DNA of 11,086 nt from an uncultured Lactobacillus sp. (GCA_946482425.1 CAMLRO010000044.1:1-11086), one strand, 5' to 3'; positions 1 through 6,755 are shown, numbered from the stretch's first letter. The notes: a model not told the origin generated them from the sequence alone. Translations and numbers: made by a program.

Positions 1-1
1 C

Positions 2-79
2 AATGCTTCATTTAAAGAGATAGAAAATATTTCCCGGGAAATAAATAATCTCAAACATAAAATCTCTAAAGAGAACTAA
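2..79 (+). CDS. 3' end of an unidentified gene, cut by the window start
   Basis: One frame is open from the first bases to a TAA at 77-79 and encodes a tail reading roughly NASFKEIENISREINNLK followed by HKISKEN. The 25 visible residues are charged and look helical, possibly a short coiled-coil end, but they carry no diagnostic motif, so I do not assign a family. The frame has no start inside the window. Its stop lies 14 bases past the stop of the opposing permease gene, so the two genes converge and overlap tail to tail. The coding claim rests on the open frame and plausible composition only; a chance open frame of 25 codons in AT-rich DNA cannot be excluded. Confidence 0.45.
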   Translation, partial: NASFKEIENISREINNLKHKISKEN

Positions 80-1187
80 GTTTTGTTAATTGTGGTAACA
101 GTAGCATAACTATTCCGCACAGTATGATTAATAAAATAAAGTTGATTGCCAAAAAGCCTAATAATACTCGCCCGCTGTGAACATGCGCTTGCTTTAAAGC
201 TAAAAAATTGGCAAATGAAGCTAACGGGGTCCCTAGTCCACCGACATTTACGCCCAGAAATATTGCGACTATATCTGTACTGAAACGAGTCATGAGAAAA
301 GTAGCTGGGACATTACTGATTATTTGGCTCAGTAAAATACCTGTCAGATAAGTAATTAGAGAACTTTGTTGCAACAAGTGCGTAACTAAATTAATGACCA
401 ATTTTTGCCTTCCTAAAATTCCCACTATTAAGAAAAAGCCTATGAAAGTCACTAAAGTACCATAATCAACTTTTGTAAATAAAAGGTGGTTGATAAGCAA
501 AACGGCTAGAGCGATTGCTATTGTAGCATAAATTAACGGTATAAAATGAAGCACGCCGGCAAGTGTCACTATGAGTAGGGCAAAAGCAGTGATTAAAGAT
601 AGCGGCTTAATATTATAGTTTGTTTGCTTTAAGGTAGGTAGTGGAGTTGCAGGGATTGTAAAGGTGGTTAACAAAAGTAAAGCAAAGCTGATTAGAAATA
701 AAGGGACTGAAATTTTAAAAAAATTAGGAGTGGAAAGTTGATAATGATTATAAATATAGAGATTTTGCGGGTTACCAAAAGGTGTTAACGCACTTCCAAG
801 ATTTGCTGCAATTGTGATTAACGCTAAAGGAAAAACGAAGGGGCCATGAACTTGCTTGTGAATAACTAGAAAGAGCGGAATAAGGCTCAGGATAGCGACA
901 TCATTAGTTAAAAACATCGCTAAAAATCCCGCTAATAAAACTAACAATTGGGCAACCTGTCGATGAGTACGTGCCAAATTAATGATTTTTTGACTCAAAT
1001 AGTCTAAAGCCTTAATGTGAATAAAATACTGAGTAACAAGCATTAAACTGAATAATGATAAGATTGTTTGCCAATTAACATCGGAGATTTTAGGCAAAGA
1101 ATGGCAAAGTAAGCTTGCTAAAAGCAAAATTAGCAAAGTAATCCACATTATTTTCTGTTGTTTAATAGTTCTGCTTAAGTTTTTCAT
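66..1187 (-). CDS. Ion-transporter superfamily permease (ArsB/SLC13-like)
   Basis: A 373-residue polytopic membrane protein with about ten hydrophobic segments. It shows the two-fold internal repeat typical of the ArsB/NhaD/SLC13 (IT) superfamily: FLTNDVA at residues 92-98 followed by NLGSALTPFGNPQNL at 129-143, and in the second half SNVPAT at 291-296 followed by NVGGLGTP with SFANFLAL at 314-331. The Asn/Pro hairpins and the Gly-Ser/Thr-Pro re-entrant loops form the substrate site in this superfamily. Members move arsenite, sodium/protons, citrate, dicarboxylates or sulfate; no arsenic or citrate genes lie nearby, so the substrate is unknown. The frame extends upstream to a TTG at 1212-1214, but I prefer the ATG at 1187, which has an AAAGAG Shine-Dalgarno-like stretch upstream. 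It is slightly short for the superfamily (often 400-430 residues). The gene converges on the partial gene at 2-79, and no terminator is seen between them. Confidence 0.85.
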   Translation of the reverse strand: MKNLSRTIKQQKIMWITLLILLLASLLCHSLPKISDVNWQTILSLFSLMLVTQYFIHIKALDYLSQKIINLARTHRQVAQLLVLLAGFLAMFLTNDVAILSLIPLFLVIHKQVHGPFVFPLALITIAANLGSALTPFGNPQNLYIYNHYQLSTPNFFKISVPLFLISFALLLLTTFTIPATPLPTLKQTNYNIKPLSLITAFALLIVTLAGVLHFIPLIYATIAIALAVLLINHLLFTKVDYGTLVTFIGFFLIVGILGRQKLVINLVTHLLQQSSLITYLTGILLSQIISNVPATFLMTRFSTDIVAIFLGVNVGGLGTPLASFANFLALKQAHVHSGRVLLGFLAINFILLIILCGIVMLLLPQLTKLSSL

Positions 1188-1243
1188 GAAATTTACTCTT
1201 TGTAAGATGACCAATAATAATTTTTAACTCAAATATTTTACTA

Positions 1244-1259
1244 CACCAATAGTTTGGTG
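1244..1259. repeat. Short perfect inverted repeat (CACCAA/TTGGTG)
   Basis: The sequence CACCAA is followed by the four bases TAGT and then TTGGTG, giving a 6 bp perfect stem with a 4-base loop. It lies about 57 bp upstream of the preferred start of the permease on the - strand. There is no T-run on either side, so it is not a terminator. It could be an operator or a 5' leader hairpin of the permease transcript. No function is shown. Confidence 0.35.
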
Positions 1260-1286
1260 GCTAATCCTTAAGCCTAATGCAAGCTA

Positions 1287-1330
1287 AACATTTAAAGTGT
1301 TAATGCCTAACTGCACTAAATTGCACTAAA
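1287..1330. promoter_or_regulatory. Candidate operator cluster: imperfect dyad plus tandem TGCACTAAA
   Basis: In the 231 bp between the divergent permease and gamma-glutamyl hydrolase genes there is an imperfect dyad, AACATTT-A-AAGTGTT (1287-1301, one mismatched pair). It is followed by two copies of TGCACTAAA at 1312-1320 and 1322-1330. The copies are 10 bp apart, one helical turn, as expected for two binding sites on the same DNA face. They lie about 45-60 bp upstream of the TATAAT candidate at 1374-1379, a position suited to an activator. No regulator gene is adjacent. This is inference from spacing alone; AT-rich DNA yields such repeats by chance. Confidence 0.3.
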
Positions 1331-1373
1331 GCTGACATTAAGCAAAAGGCACACATAAATCGCTCATAACTAT

Positions 1374-1379
1374 TATAAT
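1374..1379 (+). promoter_or_regulatory. Candidate -10 element for the hydrolase/permease operon
   Basis: A perfect TATAAT lies 39 bp before the ATG at 1419. At the proper distance upstream (around 1350-1357, CACACATA) there is no good -35 hexamer. A second AT-rich option, TG-A-TAATAT, occurs at 1389-1397 and resembles an extended -10, again without a good -35. The weak -35 would suit activator-dependent transcription. Which of the two is used cannot be decided by eye. Confidence 0.35.
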
Positions 1380-1418
1380 ATTAATAAATGATAATATAAG
1401 CTTAAATGAGGAGGAAAA

Positions 1419-2147
1419 ATGACAAAACCAATTATTGGTATTGCGGGATCGGAAATGATTGATTCTGGCGGAATGTTTCCCGGTTATCGCCGTAGTTATG
1501 TGAATGAAGACTATGTGGATTCTGTTGTTAAAAACGGCGGCGTTCCCTTTATTATCCCTTTTACTGCTGATGATGAAGTTATAAAAAGCCAAATGGCTCA
1601 TGTTCAAGGACTGATTTTATCTGGTGGTCATGATGTTGATCCCCATTTATATGGTGAGGAACTAATGCCTAAAATTGGTCCAATTTGGCCCGAGCGGGAT
1701 CATTTTGACATGCTTTTATTAAAAATTGCAGAAGTAACTAATAAACCAGTTTTGGGAGTTTGCCGAGGAGCGCAAATTATTAATGTGGCGCACGGTGGCA
1801 GTCTTTACCAAGATGTTAGCTATCGCACTCAACAGACATTAAAGCATGAGCAGGGGCATACACCAGATTTACCTACGCATAAAATAACTATCAAAGAAAA
1901 TAGTTTATTAGCTAAAACATTGGGTGTAACCGAATGTATGGTTAATACTTTTCACCATCAGTTAATTAAGAAGGTTGCTCCTGATTTACTTGAAGTTGCA
2001 GATGCCAGTGATGGTGTGCCGGAAGGACTTGAAAATAAGCAAGGTAATGTTTTGGCAGTGCAATGGCATCCAGAAATGCTGCATAATAATCCCAATACAG
2101 CAAATATGAATAATTTATTCAAATTTGTGATTGAAAGAGCAAAGTAG
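1419..2147 (+). CDS. Gamma-glutamyl hydrolase, class I glutamine amidotransferase fold (PuuD/peptidase C26 type)
   Basis: A 242-residue cytoplasmic protein of the usual family length. It has the glutamine-amidotransferase nucleophile elbow VLGVCRGAQ with Cys115, and the His/Glu pair of the triad in QWHPE (His217, Glu219). The segment LILSGGHDVDPHLYGE (residues 65-80) is characteristic of the PuuD / gamma-glutamyl-GABA hydrolase branch rather than of biosynthetic amidotransferase domains. Family members cleave the gamma-glutamyl bond of gamma-glutamylated amines or peptides and release glutamate; the exact substrate here is not known. The start is supported by an excellent GAGGAGG site 5-6 bases upstream. 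The stop is only 9 bases before the amino acid permease start, and the permease's ribosome binding site overlaps the TAG, so the two are co-transcribed and probably translationally coupled. No other putrescine (Puu) pathway genes are visible, so a role in polyamine breakdown is not supported. Confidence 0.88.
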   Translation: MTKPIIGIAGSEMIDSGGMFPGYRRSYVNEDYVDSVVKNGGVPFIIPFTADDEVIKSQMAHVQGLILSGGHDVDPHLYGEELMPKIGPIWPERDHFDMLLLKIAEVTNKPVLGVCRGAQIINVAHGGSLYQDVSYRTQQTLKHEQGHTPDLPTHKITIKENSLLAKTLGVTECMVNTFHHQLIKKVAPDLLEVADASDGVPEGLENKQGNVLAVQWHPEMLHNNPNTANMNNLFKFVIERAK

Positions 2148-2156
2148 GGAGTAATA

Positions 2157-3560
2157 ATGGATCAGAGTAAAAATACGGGAGATAAACTAGGTTTTTGGTC
2201 GATTGTTTTTTTGGCAATCAACTCAATTATTGGTTCCGGTATCTTTTTAACGCCGGGTAGTGTGGTCAGTCAAGCAGGTAGTAAGGCACTAATTGTTTAT
2301 TTCATTGCTGCACTTTTTGCTTCAGTTTTAGCCATTTCATTTTCTGCAGCGGCTAAATATGTCACTAAATCTGGGGCGTCTTATGCTTATTCTAAGGCTG
2401 CATTTGGCAATAACATGGGTTTTTACGTCGGCATTTTGCGCTATTTTTCCGCTAGTGTTGCTTGGGGTGTGATGGCTGTCGGTGTTATCAAATCAACTAT
2501 TTCTATTTTCGGCGGCAATCCGGATAATTTTTTAAATGTTACTATCGGCTTTTTAATACTAATGCTGCTCGTTACAGTAATTAATTTATTCGGGCAAAAA
2601 TTTGTGAAATTTGTGATGAATATGGCAACAGTAGGGAAATTAGCAGCCTTAATTTTGATTATCGTAGCTGGCGTTGTTTTATTAATCACGACGGGAGCTA
2701 CACACAGCCTATCATCTGTTGATCAAATTACACAAAACGGCCACAAAATCGTACCCGCGTTAACTACTACAGGCTTTGTGATGGCTGTTGTTTCTGCCTT
2801 TTATGCGTTTACGGGCTTTGAATCAGTTGCTTCCGGTTCTGAAGACATGCAGGAACCAGAAAAGAATTTACCTAAGGCCATCCCGTTAGCCATTCTAGTT
2901 ATTGCCGCAATTTATATTGGCGTAGTAGCCGTGGCAATGGTTTTAGATCCCAAGTCCCTCATGACAACTAAACAAGTGGTAGCTATTAGTGCAATTTTTA
3001 AAAATGAAGTCTTGCGGGATATAATTTTAGTGGGTGCGCTTATTTCTATGTTGGGAATAAATGTTGCTTCTAGCTTTAATGCACCGCGCATTCTGGAAGC
3101 AATGGCGCGTGAGCATCAGCTACCGGCAACTTTAACAAAAAGAACTAAAAATAATTTTCCCATTAAGACATTTTTTATCTCTGAAGCGCTGGCAGTCTTA
3201 GTACCCTTATCATTTCAATTTAATATGACAAACCTGATTACTCTGAGTGCCATGGTCAGATTTTTAGGGTTCATTATTGTTCCTTTAGCAGTAATTTGCT
3301 TTTATTATGGTAAAAATAAGCAGCCAATTTTACCAGCCCCTAAAAATGTTGTAACTGACATCTTTGTACCAATATTGTCGATTGTCTTAGTAATCTTTTT
3401 GCTGGTTAAATATAATTGGCAGGCGCAATTCGGCATTATTGAAAATGGTCAAGTCGTCGGTGTAAACTGGTATGCAATCATTATGATGATTTTCGGCTTC
3501 GTCATTTTGCCGTTATTCATGTTTTGGTTCTCCAGAAAAGAAAGAAATGAGCAACAATAA
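2157..3560 (+). CDS. APC-family amino acid permease
   Basis: A 467-residue integral membrane protein with about 12 hydrophobic helices, the standard length for amino acid-polyamine-organocation carriers. Helix 1 carries the substrate-binding break GSGIF (residues 26-30) in NSIIGSGIFLTPG, and helix 6 carries FTGFES (218-223). These are followed by the conserved cytoplasmic loop EPEKNLPKAIP (233-243). These motifs identify an amino acid/proton symporter or antiporter; the specificity cannot be read from sequence alone. It is the second gene of an operon with the gamma-glutamyl hydrolase. Its ribosome binding site, GGGAG, overlaps the upstream TAG and lies 5 bases before the ATG. The pairing suggests uptake of a gamma-glutamylated or related amino compound, or export/exchange of a product, but this is inference. 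Transcription ends at the hairpin at 3585-3625. Confidence 0.9.
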   Translation: MDQSKNTGDKLGFWSIVFLAINSIIGSGIFLTPGSVVSQAGSKALIVYFIAALFASVLAISFSAAAKYVTKSGASYAYSKAAFGNNMGFYVGILRYFSASVAWGVMAVGVIKSTISIFGGNPDNFLNVTIGFLILMLLVTVINLFGQKFVKFVMNMATVGKLAALILIIVAGVVLLITTGATHSLSSVDQITQNGHKIVPALTTTGFVMAVVSAFYAFTGFESVASGSEDMQEPEKNLPKAIPLAILVIAAIYIGVVAVAMVLDPKSLMTTKQVVAISAIFKNEVLRDIILVGALISMLGINVASSFNAPRILEAMAREHQLPATLTKRTKNNFPIKTFFISEALAVLVPLSFQFNMTNLITLSAMVRFLGFIIVPLAVICFYYGKNKQPILPAPKNVVTDIFVPILSIVLVIFLLVKYNWQAQFGIIENGQVVGVNWYAIIMMIFGFVILPLFMFWFSRKERNEQQ

Positions 3561-3576
3561 TTTGCAACAATAAATT
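3551..3576 (+). repeat. 13 bp tandem duplication at the permease stop codon
   Basis: GCAACAATAATTT (3551-3563) is followed directly by GCAACAATAAATT (3564-3576), 12 of 13 bases identical. The first copy contains the final two Gln codons and the TAA stop of the amino acid permease; the second is non-coding. It looks like a small slippage duplication with no evident function. Confidence 0.6.
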
Positions 3577-3584
3577 ATGCAATT

Positions 3585-3625
3585 AAAAAAGAGTTGAACG
3601 TGCAAGAGCGCGTCAACTCTTTTTT
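3585..3625. terminator. Bidirectional Rho-independent terminator
   Basis: AAAAAAGAGTTGA (3585-3597) pairs perfectly with TCAACTCTTTTTT (3613-3625). Inside this, CGTGC pairs with GCGCG after a single bulged A, leaving the loop AAGA. The stem ends in a T-run read on the + strand and, because the left arm starts with an A-run, also on the - strand. It lies between the convergent amino acid permease (+) and MFS transporter (-) genes and should stop transcripts from both sides. Confidence 0.92.
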
Positions 3626-3639
3626 AATCTAACTATTTC

Positions 3640-4818
3640 TTAGTGCTTTTTGACTTTAAAGTAGTGGATTAAGCTATAGCAAAATAGAATAGCCATACCG
3701 GCACCCGCCATTGTCATATCGGCACGAGGTGAACCATTGCCTAAACTGCTCCCCAGCCAATCAATAATCGTCGGTGAAGCAGCGCAGCCAACATTTACAA
3801 GAACTAAAGTAATAGTAGTAGCAAAGTTGACTGAATTTTGCGGAGCTGTTTCATCTAGCCAATTAAAAATATACGGCACTGATAGACCAAACCCAGTACC
3901 TAAAACAATAACAGCAACCACTAATATTGGCAGGTTAGAGGCATAGGCAAGGGCCAATAGACCAGCAACTTGTAGCAATAAGCCAATTGGTAAGATCAAA
4001 TCTTGCAGTTTCTTTTTTAAATAGCCATAACACATACCAACAGGAATACCAACAAGAGTTGCCACACTCGAAACAAAAGCAATTTGACTCACATTGGCAA
4101 TTCTTTGTGTAGTAGCTAATTGCGGCAACTTAAAAGTCATTGGCATAAAGAAGACGTACATAAAGAACATGATTAAAGAGATTTCCACTACGCTGCCGTT
4201 AATCTTATTTTCTTCTTTAGCTGCCGGGGCTCCGGTATTTGTTTCACTACTTTTTTCGTCAGGCAATGATACTACTAAACCAAACAATAGTATGATTGGT
4301 AATGATACTAGGTAGATTGCAAAAGTTGCATGCCAGCCCAATACGGCTAACAGACCAACACAAAAGGAAAATACTGCAGCACCCACACTACCCATCGAGT
4401 TTTGAAAGCCAAGCATAGTTGATAATTCATCGCCTTGATAGAATTTGGACAAAAGGCTAACTGCTAAAGAATTAAATAGCCCAATCCCAGCTCCTAAAAG
4501 AAAACGGGAAATTAAAATTGGTGTATAGCTTGTGCCATATATTGGGTAAGTACCTGCCAGCAGGGCAACTGCTAGCCCAGCCATAACTGTTGGCTTAGTG
4601 CCGATTAGTTTAATTAAAAATGGACTTATAATAAGACCAACGACAATGCCAATATTAGGAATCGTACTTAATGTTTCGACAGCTGCTCTTGAAACTTGTG
4701 GAAATGATGAGTACATCAATGGCAATACTGAAGAAATTTGTGGCGCTATCATTAGCAATAGCGATATTGATAATAAAGCGCATTTGAATAACCCAGATTT
4801 AGGATTAATTTTTTTCAT
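3640..4818 (-). CDS. Major facilitator superfamily transporter
   Basis: A 392-residue membrane protein with two six-helix halves joined by a hydrophilic loop at residues 186-210 (PDEKSSETNTG and following), the classic MFS layout at the usual length. A degenerate motif A is seen at 61-76 (GLIISPFLIKLIGTKP), and the helix 4 Arg with glycine pattern RFLLGAGIGLFNS is at 105-117. The substrate cannot be deduced. The gene is last in a - strand set behind an AraC-family regulator and an alpha/beta hydrolase, suggesting import or export of the compound the hydrolase acts on. A GAGG site lies about 11 bases before the ATG. A 14 bp perfect palindrome sits in the 74 bp upstream gap, so the gene may have its own controlled promoter in addition to read-through. 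The gene ends at the bidirectional terminator at 3585-3625. Confidence 0.88.
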   Translation of the reverse strand: MKKINPKSGLFKCALLSISLLLMIAPQISSVLPLMYSSFPQVSRAAVETLSTIPNIGIVVGLIISPFLIKLIGTKPTVMAGLAVALLAGTYPIYGTSYTPILISRFLLGAGIGLFNSLAVSLLSKFYQGDELSTMLGFQNSMGSVGAAVFSFCVGLLAVLGWHATFAIYLVSLPIILLFGLVVSLPDEKSSETNTGAPAAKEENKINGSVVEISLIMFFMYVFFMPMTFKLPQLATTQRIANVSQIAFVSSVATLVGIPVGMCYGYLKKKLQDLILPIGLLLQVAGLLALAYASNLPILVVAVIVLGTGFGLSVPYIFNWLDETAPQNSVNFATTITLVLVNVGCAASPTIIDWLGSSLGNGSPRADMTMAGAGMAILFCYSLIHYFKVKKH

Positions 4819-4852
4819 ATTAACTTGCCTCTTTTTTACTGAATATTAGTTT

Positions 4853-4866
4853 AGTAATATATTACT
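4853..4866. promoter_or_regulatory. Perfect 14 bp palindrome upstream of the MFS gene
   Basis: AGTAATATATTACT is identical to its own reverse complement. It lies in the 74 bp gap between the AraC regulator and the MFS transporter, about 35 bp before the MFS start codon. It has no loop and no T-run, so it fits a dimer-binding operator better than a terminator. AraC proteins usually bind direct repeats rather than palindromes, so if it is an operator, another regulator or the core promoter may be involved. The composition is mainly A and T, which raises the chance of coincidence. Confidence 0.4.
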
Positions 4867-4892
4867 CTTTTTTTGCATATAAAATAGCGCTT

Positions 4893-5771
4893 TCAGTAGC
4901 TTGAATATGGCGCTGAGGAACTTTTTCTGATTTGCATACTAGTTTGTCCGTAATAATCAACCATTGCCCTGTTTAATGAGCGAATGCCACTAAAACCATT
5001 ATTCATTGCAATTGCTGTAAGAGTATTGGCAGTGTGACGCAAATCCTGATAGGCTTTTTGCGCCCGAAAATTCTTGAGATATTTTCCGATAGTAGTTCCC
5101 ATATTTTGGTGAAAAACTCTTTGCAGATATTGTCGTGATAAATGACAACTGTTTGCAATATCTTGTGGCGTGATCGGTTCTTGATAGTGGTCTTGAATAT
5201 AATCTAACGCATTACGCAAATGTCCTGTAATAATTAAGTTACGTGATATTTGGCACTTGTTATCACGTGGTTTTAAAAAGTATTTGAGCAATATCTTTAA
5301 AACCTTATAGCTAAGAATAGTTAAATCAAGATTTTTAAAAGTTGCAGCAGGTGCTAATTTTGTTGCAATAATTTTACTTAGTAAAGTTTGCAGATGATGA
5401 TATTGCGTTGCTTGTTCTACGCTTAATTCTTCAACCGGCTTTACTTCAAACTGATAATGATCCATTTCAGGAAACATTTGTAATACTAAAGAATAAGGGA
5501 AAAGCAGGGTTAAAGCCAAATCATTTTTAGTGCTGTTAAGATTGCGCACGCTGTGAACAACTTGGGTATTAATAATTAAAATTTCGCCTGGTTGGGTTTG
5601 GTAATCTACACCGCCGATGATAAAATGGTCAATTTTTCCCTTTAATGTAAAGCTCAGTTCAATACTTTGATGCCAGTGGGGAGGTACTTCTGAGGAGCCC
5701 GGGTATTGATGAACCTTAATAAAAACAGGCAGTTCATCTAGCTGCACCAACTCATGCTTGTCACTTGCCAT
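4893..5771 (-). CDS. AraC-family transcriptional regulator with N-terminal cupin domain
   Basis: A 292-residue cytoplasmic DNA-binding protein. Residues 15-75 form a cupin/AraC-ligand-binding barrel, with HWHQSIELSFTLKG (32-45) and PGEILIINTQVVHSV (61-75) carrying the usual His/Glu positions. Residues 186-283 form the C-terminal double helix-turn-helix: the first reads TPQDIANSCHLSRQYLQRVF (201-220), the second spans LTAIAMNNGFSGIRSLNRAM (251-270) and continues to the family-typical YYGQTSMQIRK. The length is normal for sugar- or metabolite-responsive AraC regulators. An AAAGGAG site 9 bases upstream fixes the ATG at 5771. It lies between an alpha/beta hydrolase and an MFS transporter on the same strand and probably controls both, sensing the transported or hydrolysed compound; the ligand is unknown. 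The upstream gap contains a hairpin with a T-run just before the ribosome binding site. Confidence 0.92.
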   Translation of the reverse strand: MASDKHELVQLDELPVFIKVHQYPGSSEVPPHWHQSIELSFTLKGKIDHFIIGGVDYQTQPGEILIINTQVVHSVRNLNSTKNDLALTLLFPYSLVLQMFPEMDHYQFEVKPVEELSVEQATQYHHLQTLLSKIIATKLAPAATFKNLDLTILSYKVLKILLKYFLKPRDNKCQISRNLIITGHLRNALDYIQDHYQEPITPQDIANSCHLSRQYLQRVFHQNMGTTIGKYLKNFRAQKAYQDLRHTANTLTAIAMNNGFSGIRSLNRAMVDYYGQTSMQIRKSSSAPYSSY

Positions 5772-5789
5772 GATGTTTTCTCCTTTACT

Positions 5790-5826
5790 AAAAATGGTCG
5801 AACTAAAAAAGCTACTAGTTCAACCA
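5790..5826 (-). terminator. Terminator-like hairpin between hydrolase and AraC genes
   Basis: On the - strand, TGGTTGAACTA (5826-5816) pairs with TAGTTCGACCA (5805-5795) over 11 bp with one G-T wobble. The loop is 11 bases and the 3' arm is followed by ATTTTTA-like sequence (TTTT at 5794-5791). It lies 18 bases past the hydrolase stop and only a few bases before the AraC ribosome binding site AAAGGAG. It may end the hydrolase message, act as a partial attenuator within a three-gene operon, or serve as a DNA operator. The modest stem and short T-run argue for incomplete termination. Confidence 0.5.
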
Positions 5827-5843
5827 GTTTTGGTAATTATTAT

Positions 5844-6740
5844 TTAATTGAGGTATTTACGGAAGAAGTCCACCTCATCTTCGTTACATTGCTTTGCCAA
5901 CTCATCTTTTTGGTTAATGTGGAAAACATGTCCGCGAGGATTATTACTGTCCCCATAAAAATGTAGTTCGTGATAAATATTTTTGGCATGTAAGTATCCA
6001 GAAAGCATGTAGGCATTATCACGCAAAAAGTCATCGGTAGAGGTCATGATAAATAAAGGCGGCAATGCAGAAGTTAGAAATTGTTCTACATTTAATTCTT
6101 CGTGTTTATTCATGCGAATTTCGGGTCTGAAATAAGCCTCGGGTGCGCCGGCAATGGAATTAATTTCCGTTAAGAAGTAAGCGCCACAGTTTAAAGCTGC
6201 TGCTTTAATGGTCAAGTTGGGAACAGAATAGCCAAAATATTTACGGTATTCATTGTTAGTGTAAACTGCTAAAATTTGTTCACCCATTTGACCGCCTGCA
6301 CTGTCACCAACTATAAAGACATTGTCTAAGTCAAACTGATATTTAGCCGCATTTTCTTTTTTGGCTACCCAATGAAATACACGGTTAACATCATCTAATT
6401 CGCCCGGATAAACAACGGCGGGTGCCAAGCGATAATTGGCGTTGACGACTGCAAAGCCTGCTTTAGCTAGAGCTAAGCAATAAAACTGGTAAGTTTCCTT
6501 AGTGCCATATACCCAGCCACCACCATGGATATTGATAATAACCGGAAGTTTAGCATCAGTTCTTTTTTGGGGTAAATACACATCAAGAATCTGATATTGT
6601 TGATCTTGACCGTAAGGCACATTATCAAATCTTTCTACTTCAGGTATTTGTGTTGGCAAATCAGCGTCGCGCTGGTCATCACCTTTTTTAAATTCTTTTC
6701 GCATTTCCTGCACTAATTTTAAATAATCTGGTTCTGCCAT
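5844..6740 (-). CDS. Alpha/beta hydrolase, hormone-sensitive-lipase-type esterase
   Basis: A 298-residue soluble enzyme without a signal peptide. It carries the HSL-family oxyanion motif HGGGW (residues 72-76), the nucleophile elbow GDSAGG (145-150, Ser147), an acid in STDDFLRDN (probably Asp237) and the catalytic His271 in RGHVFHIN, so the triad is complete. Such enzymes hydrolyse short acyl esters, including acetyl or hydroxycinnamoyl esters; the true substrate is unknown. The frame runs on to a TTG 12 codons upstream, but the ATG at 6740 has a strong AAGGAG site (6750-6755) at 9 bases, and I take it as the start. It is the first gene of the - strand set with the AraC regulator and MFS transporter, 72 bp before the regulator. 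The simplest reading is a cytosolic hydrolase acting on a compound brought in by the transporter. Confidence 0.88.
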   Translation of the reverse strand: MAEPDYLKLVQEMRKEFKKGDDQRDADLPTQIPEVERFDNVPYGQDQQYQILDVYLPQKRTDAKLPVIINIHGGGWVYGTKETYQFYCLALAKAGFAVVNANYRLAPAVVYPGELDDVNRVFHWVAKKENAAKYQFDLDNVFIVGDSAGGQMGEQILAVYTNNEYRKYFGYSVPNLTIKAAALNCGAYFLTEINSIAGAPEAYFRPEIRMNKHEELNVEQFLTSALPPLFIMTSTDDFLRDNAYMLSGYLHAKNIYHELHFYGDSNNPRGHVFHINQKDELAKQCNEDEVDFFRKYLN

Positions 6741-6749
6741 TTTACAGCA

Positions 6750-6755
6750 CTCCTT
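6750..6755 (-). promoter_or_regulatory. Ribosome binding site deciding the hydrolase start
   Basis: AAGGAG on the - strand lies 9 bases before the ATG at 6738-6740. It falls inside the upstream extension of the open frame (which would start with TTG), so the shorter protein beginning MAEPDYLKLV is the likely product. Confidence 0.8.

Noticed and set aside
1338..1607. 89-codon open frame on the - strand over the start of the gamma-glutamyl hydrolase
   Set aside because: It is antisense to a gene with clear catalytic motifs, has no ribosome binding site that I can see, and its product resembles no family.
2441..2689. 82-codon - strand frame inside the amino acid permease
   Set aside because: A shadow of the membrane-protein coding strand; its low-complexity Thr/Ile/Lys composition is typical of antisense frames.
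3737..4849. Three + strand frames opposite the MFS gene (3737-3946, 4094-4315, 4598-4849)
   Set aside because: All are antisense to a well-supported transporter gene and lack domains or start signals.
5754..6034. Short frames on both strands over the hydrolase 3' end and the gap to AraC
   Set aside because: They overlap the real hydrolase C terminus, which contains the catalytic His271, and show no ribosome binding site.
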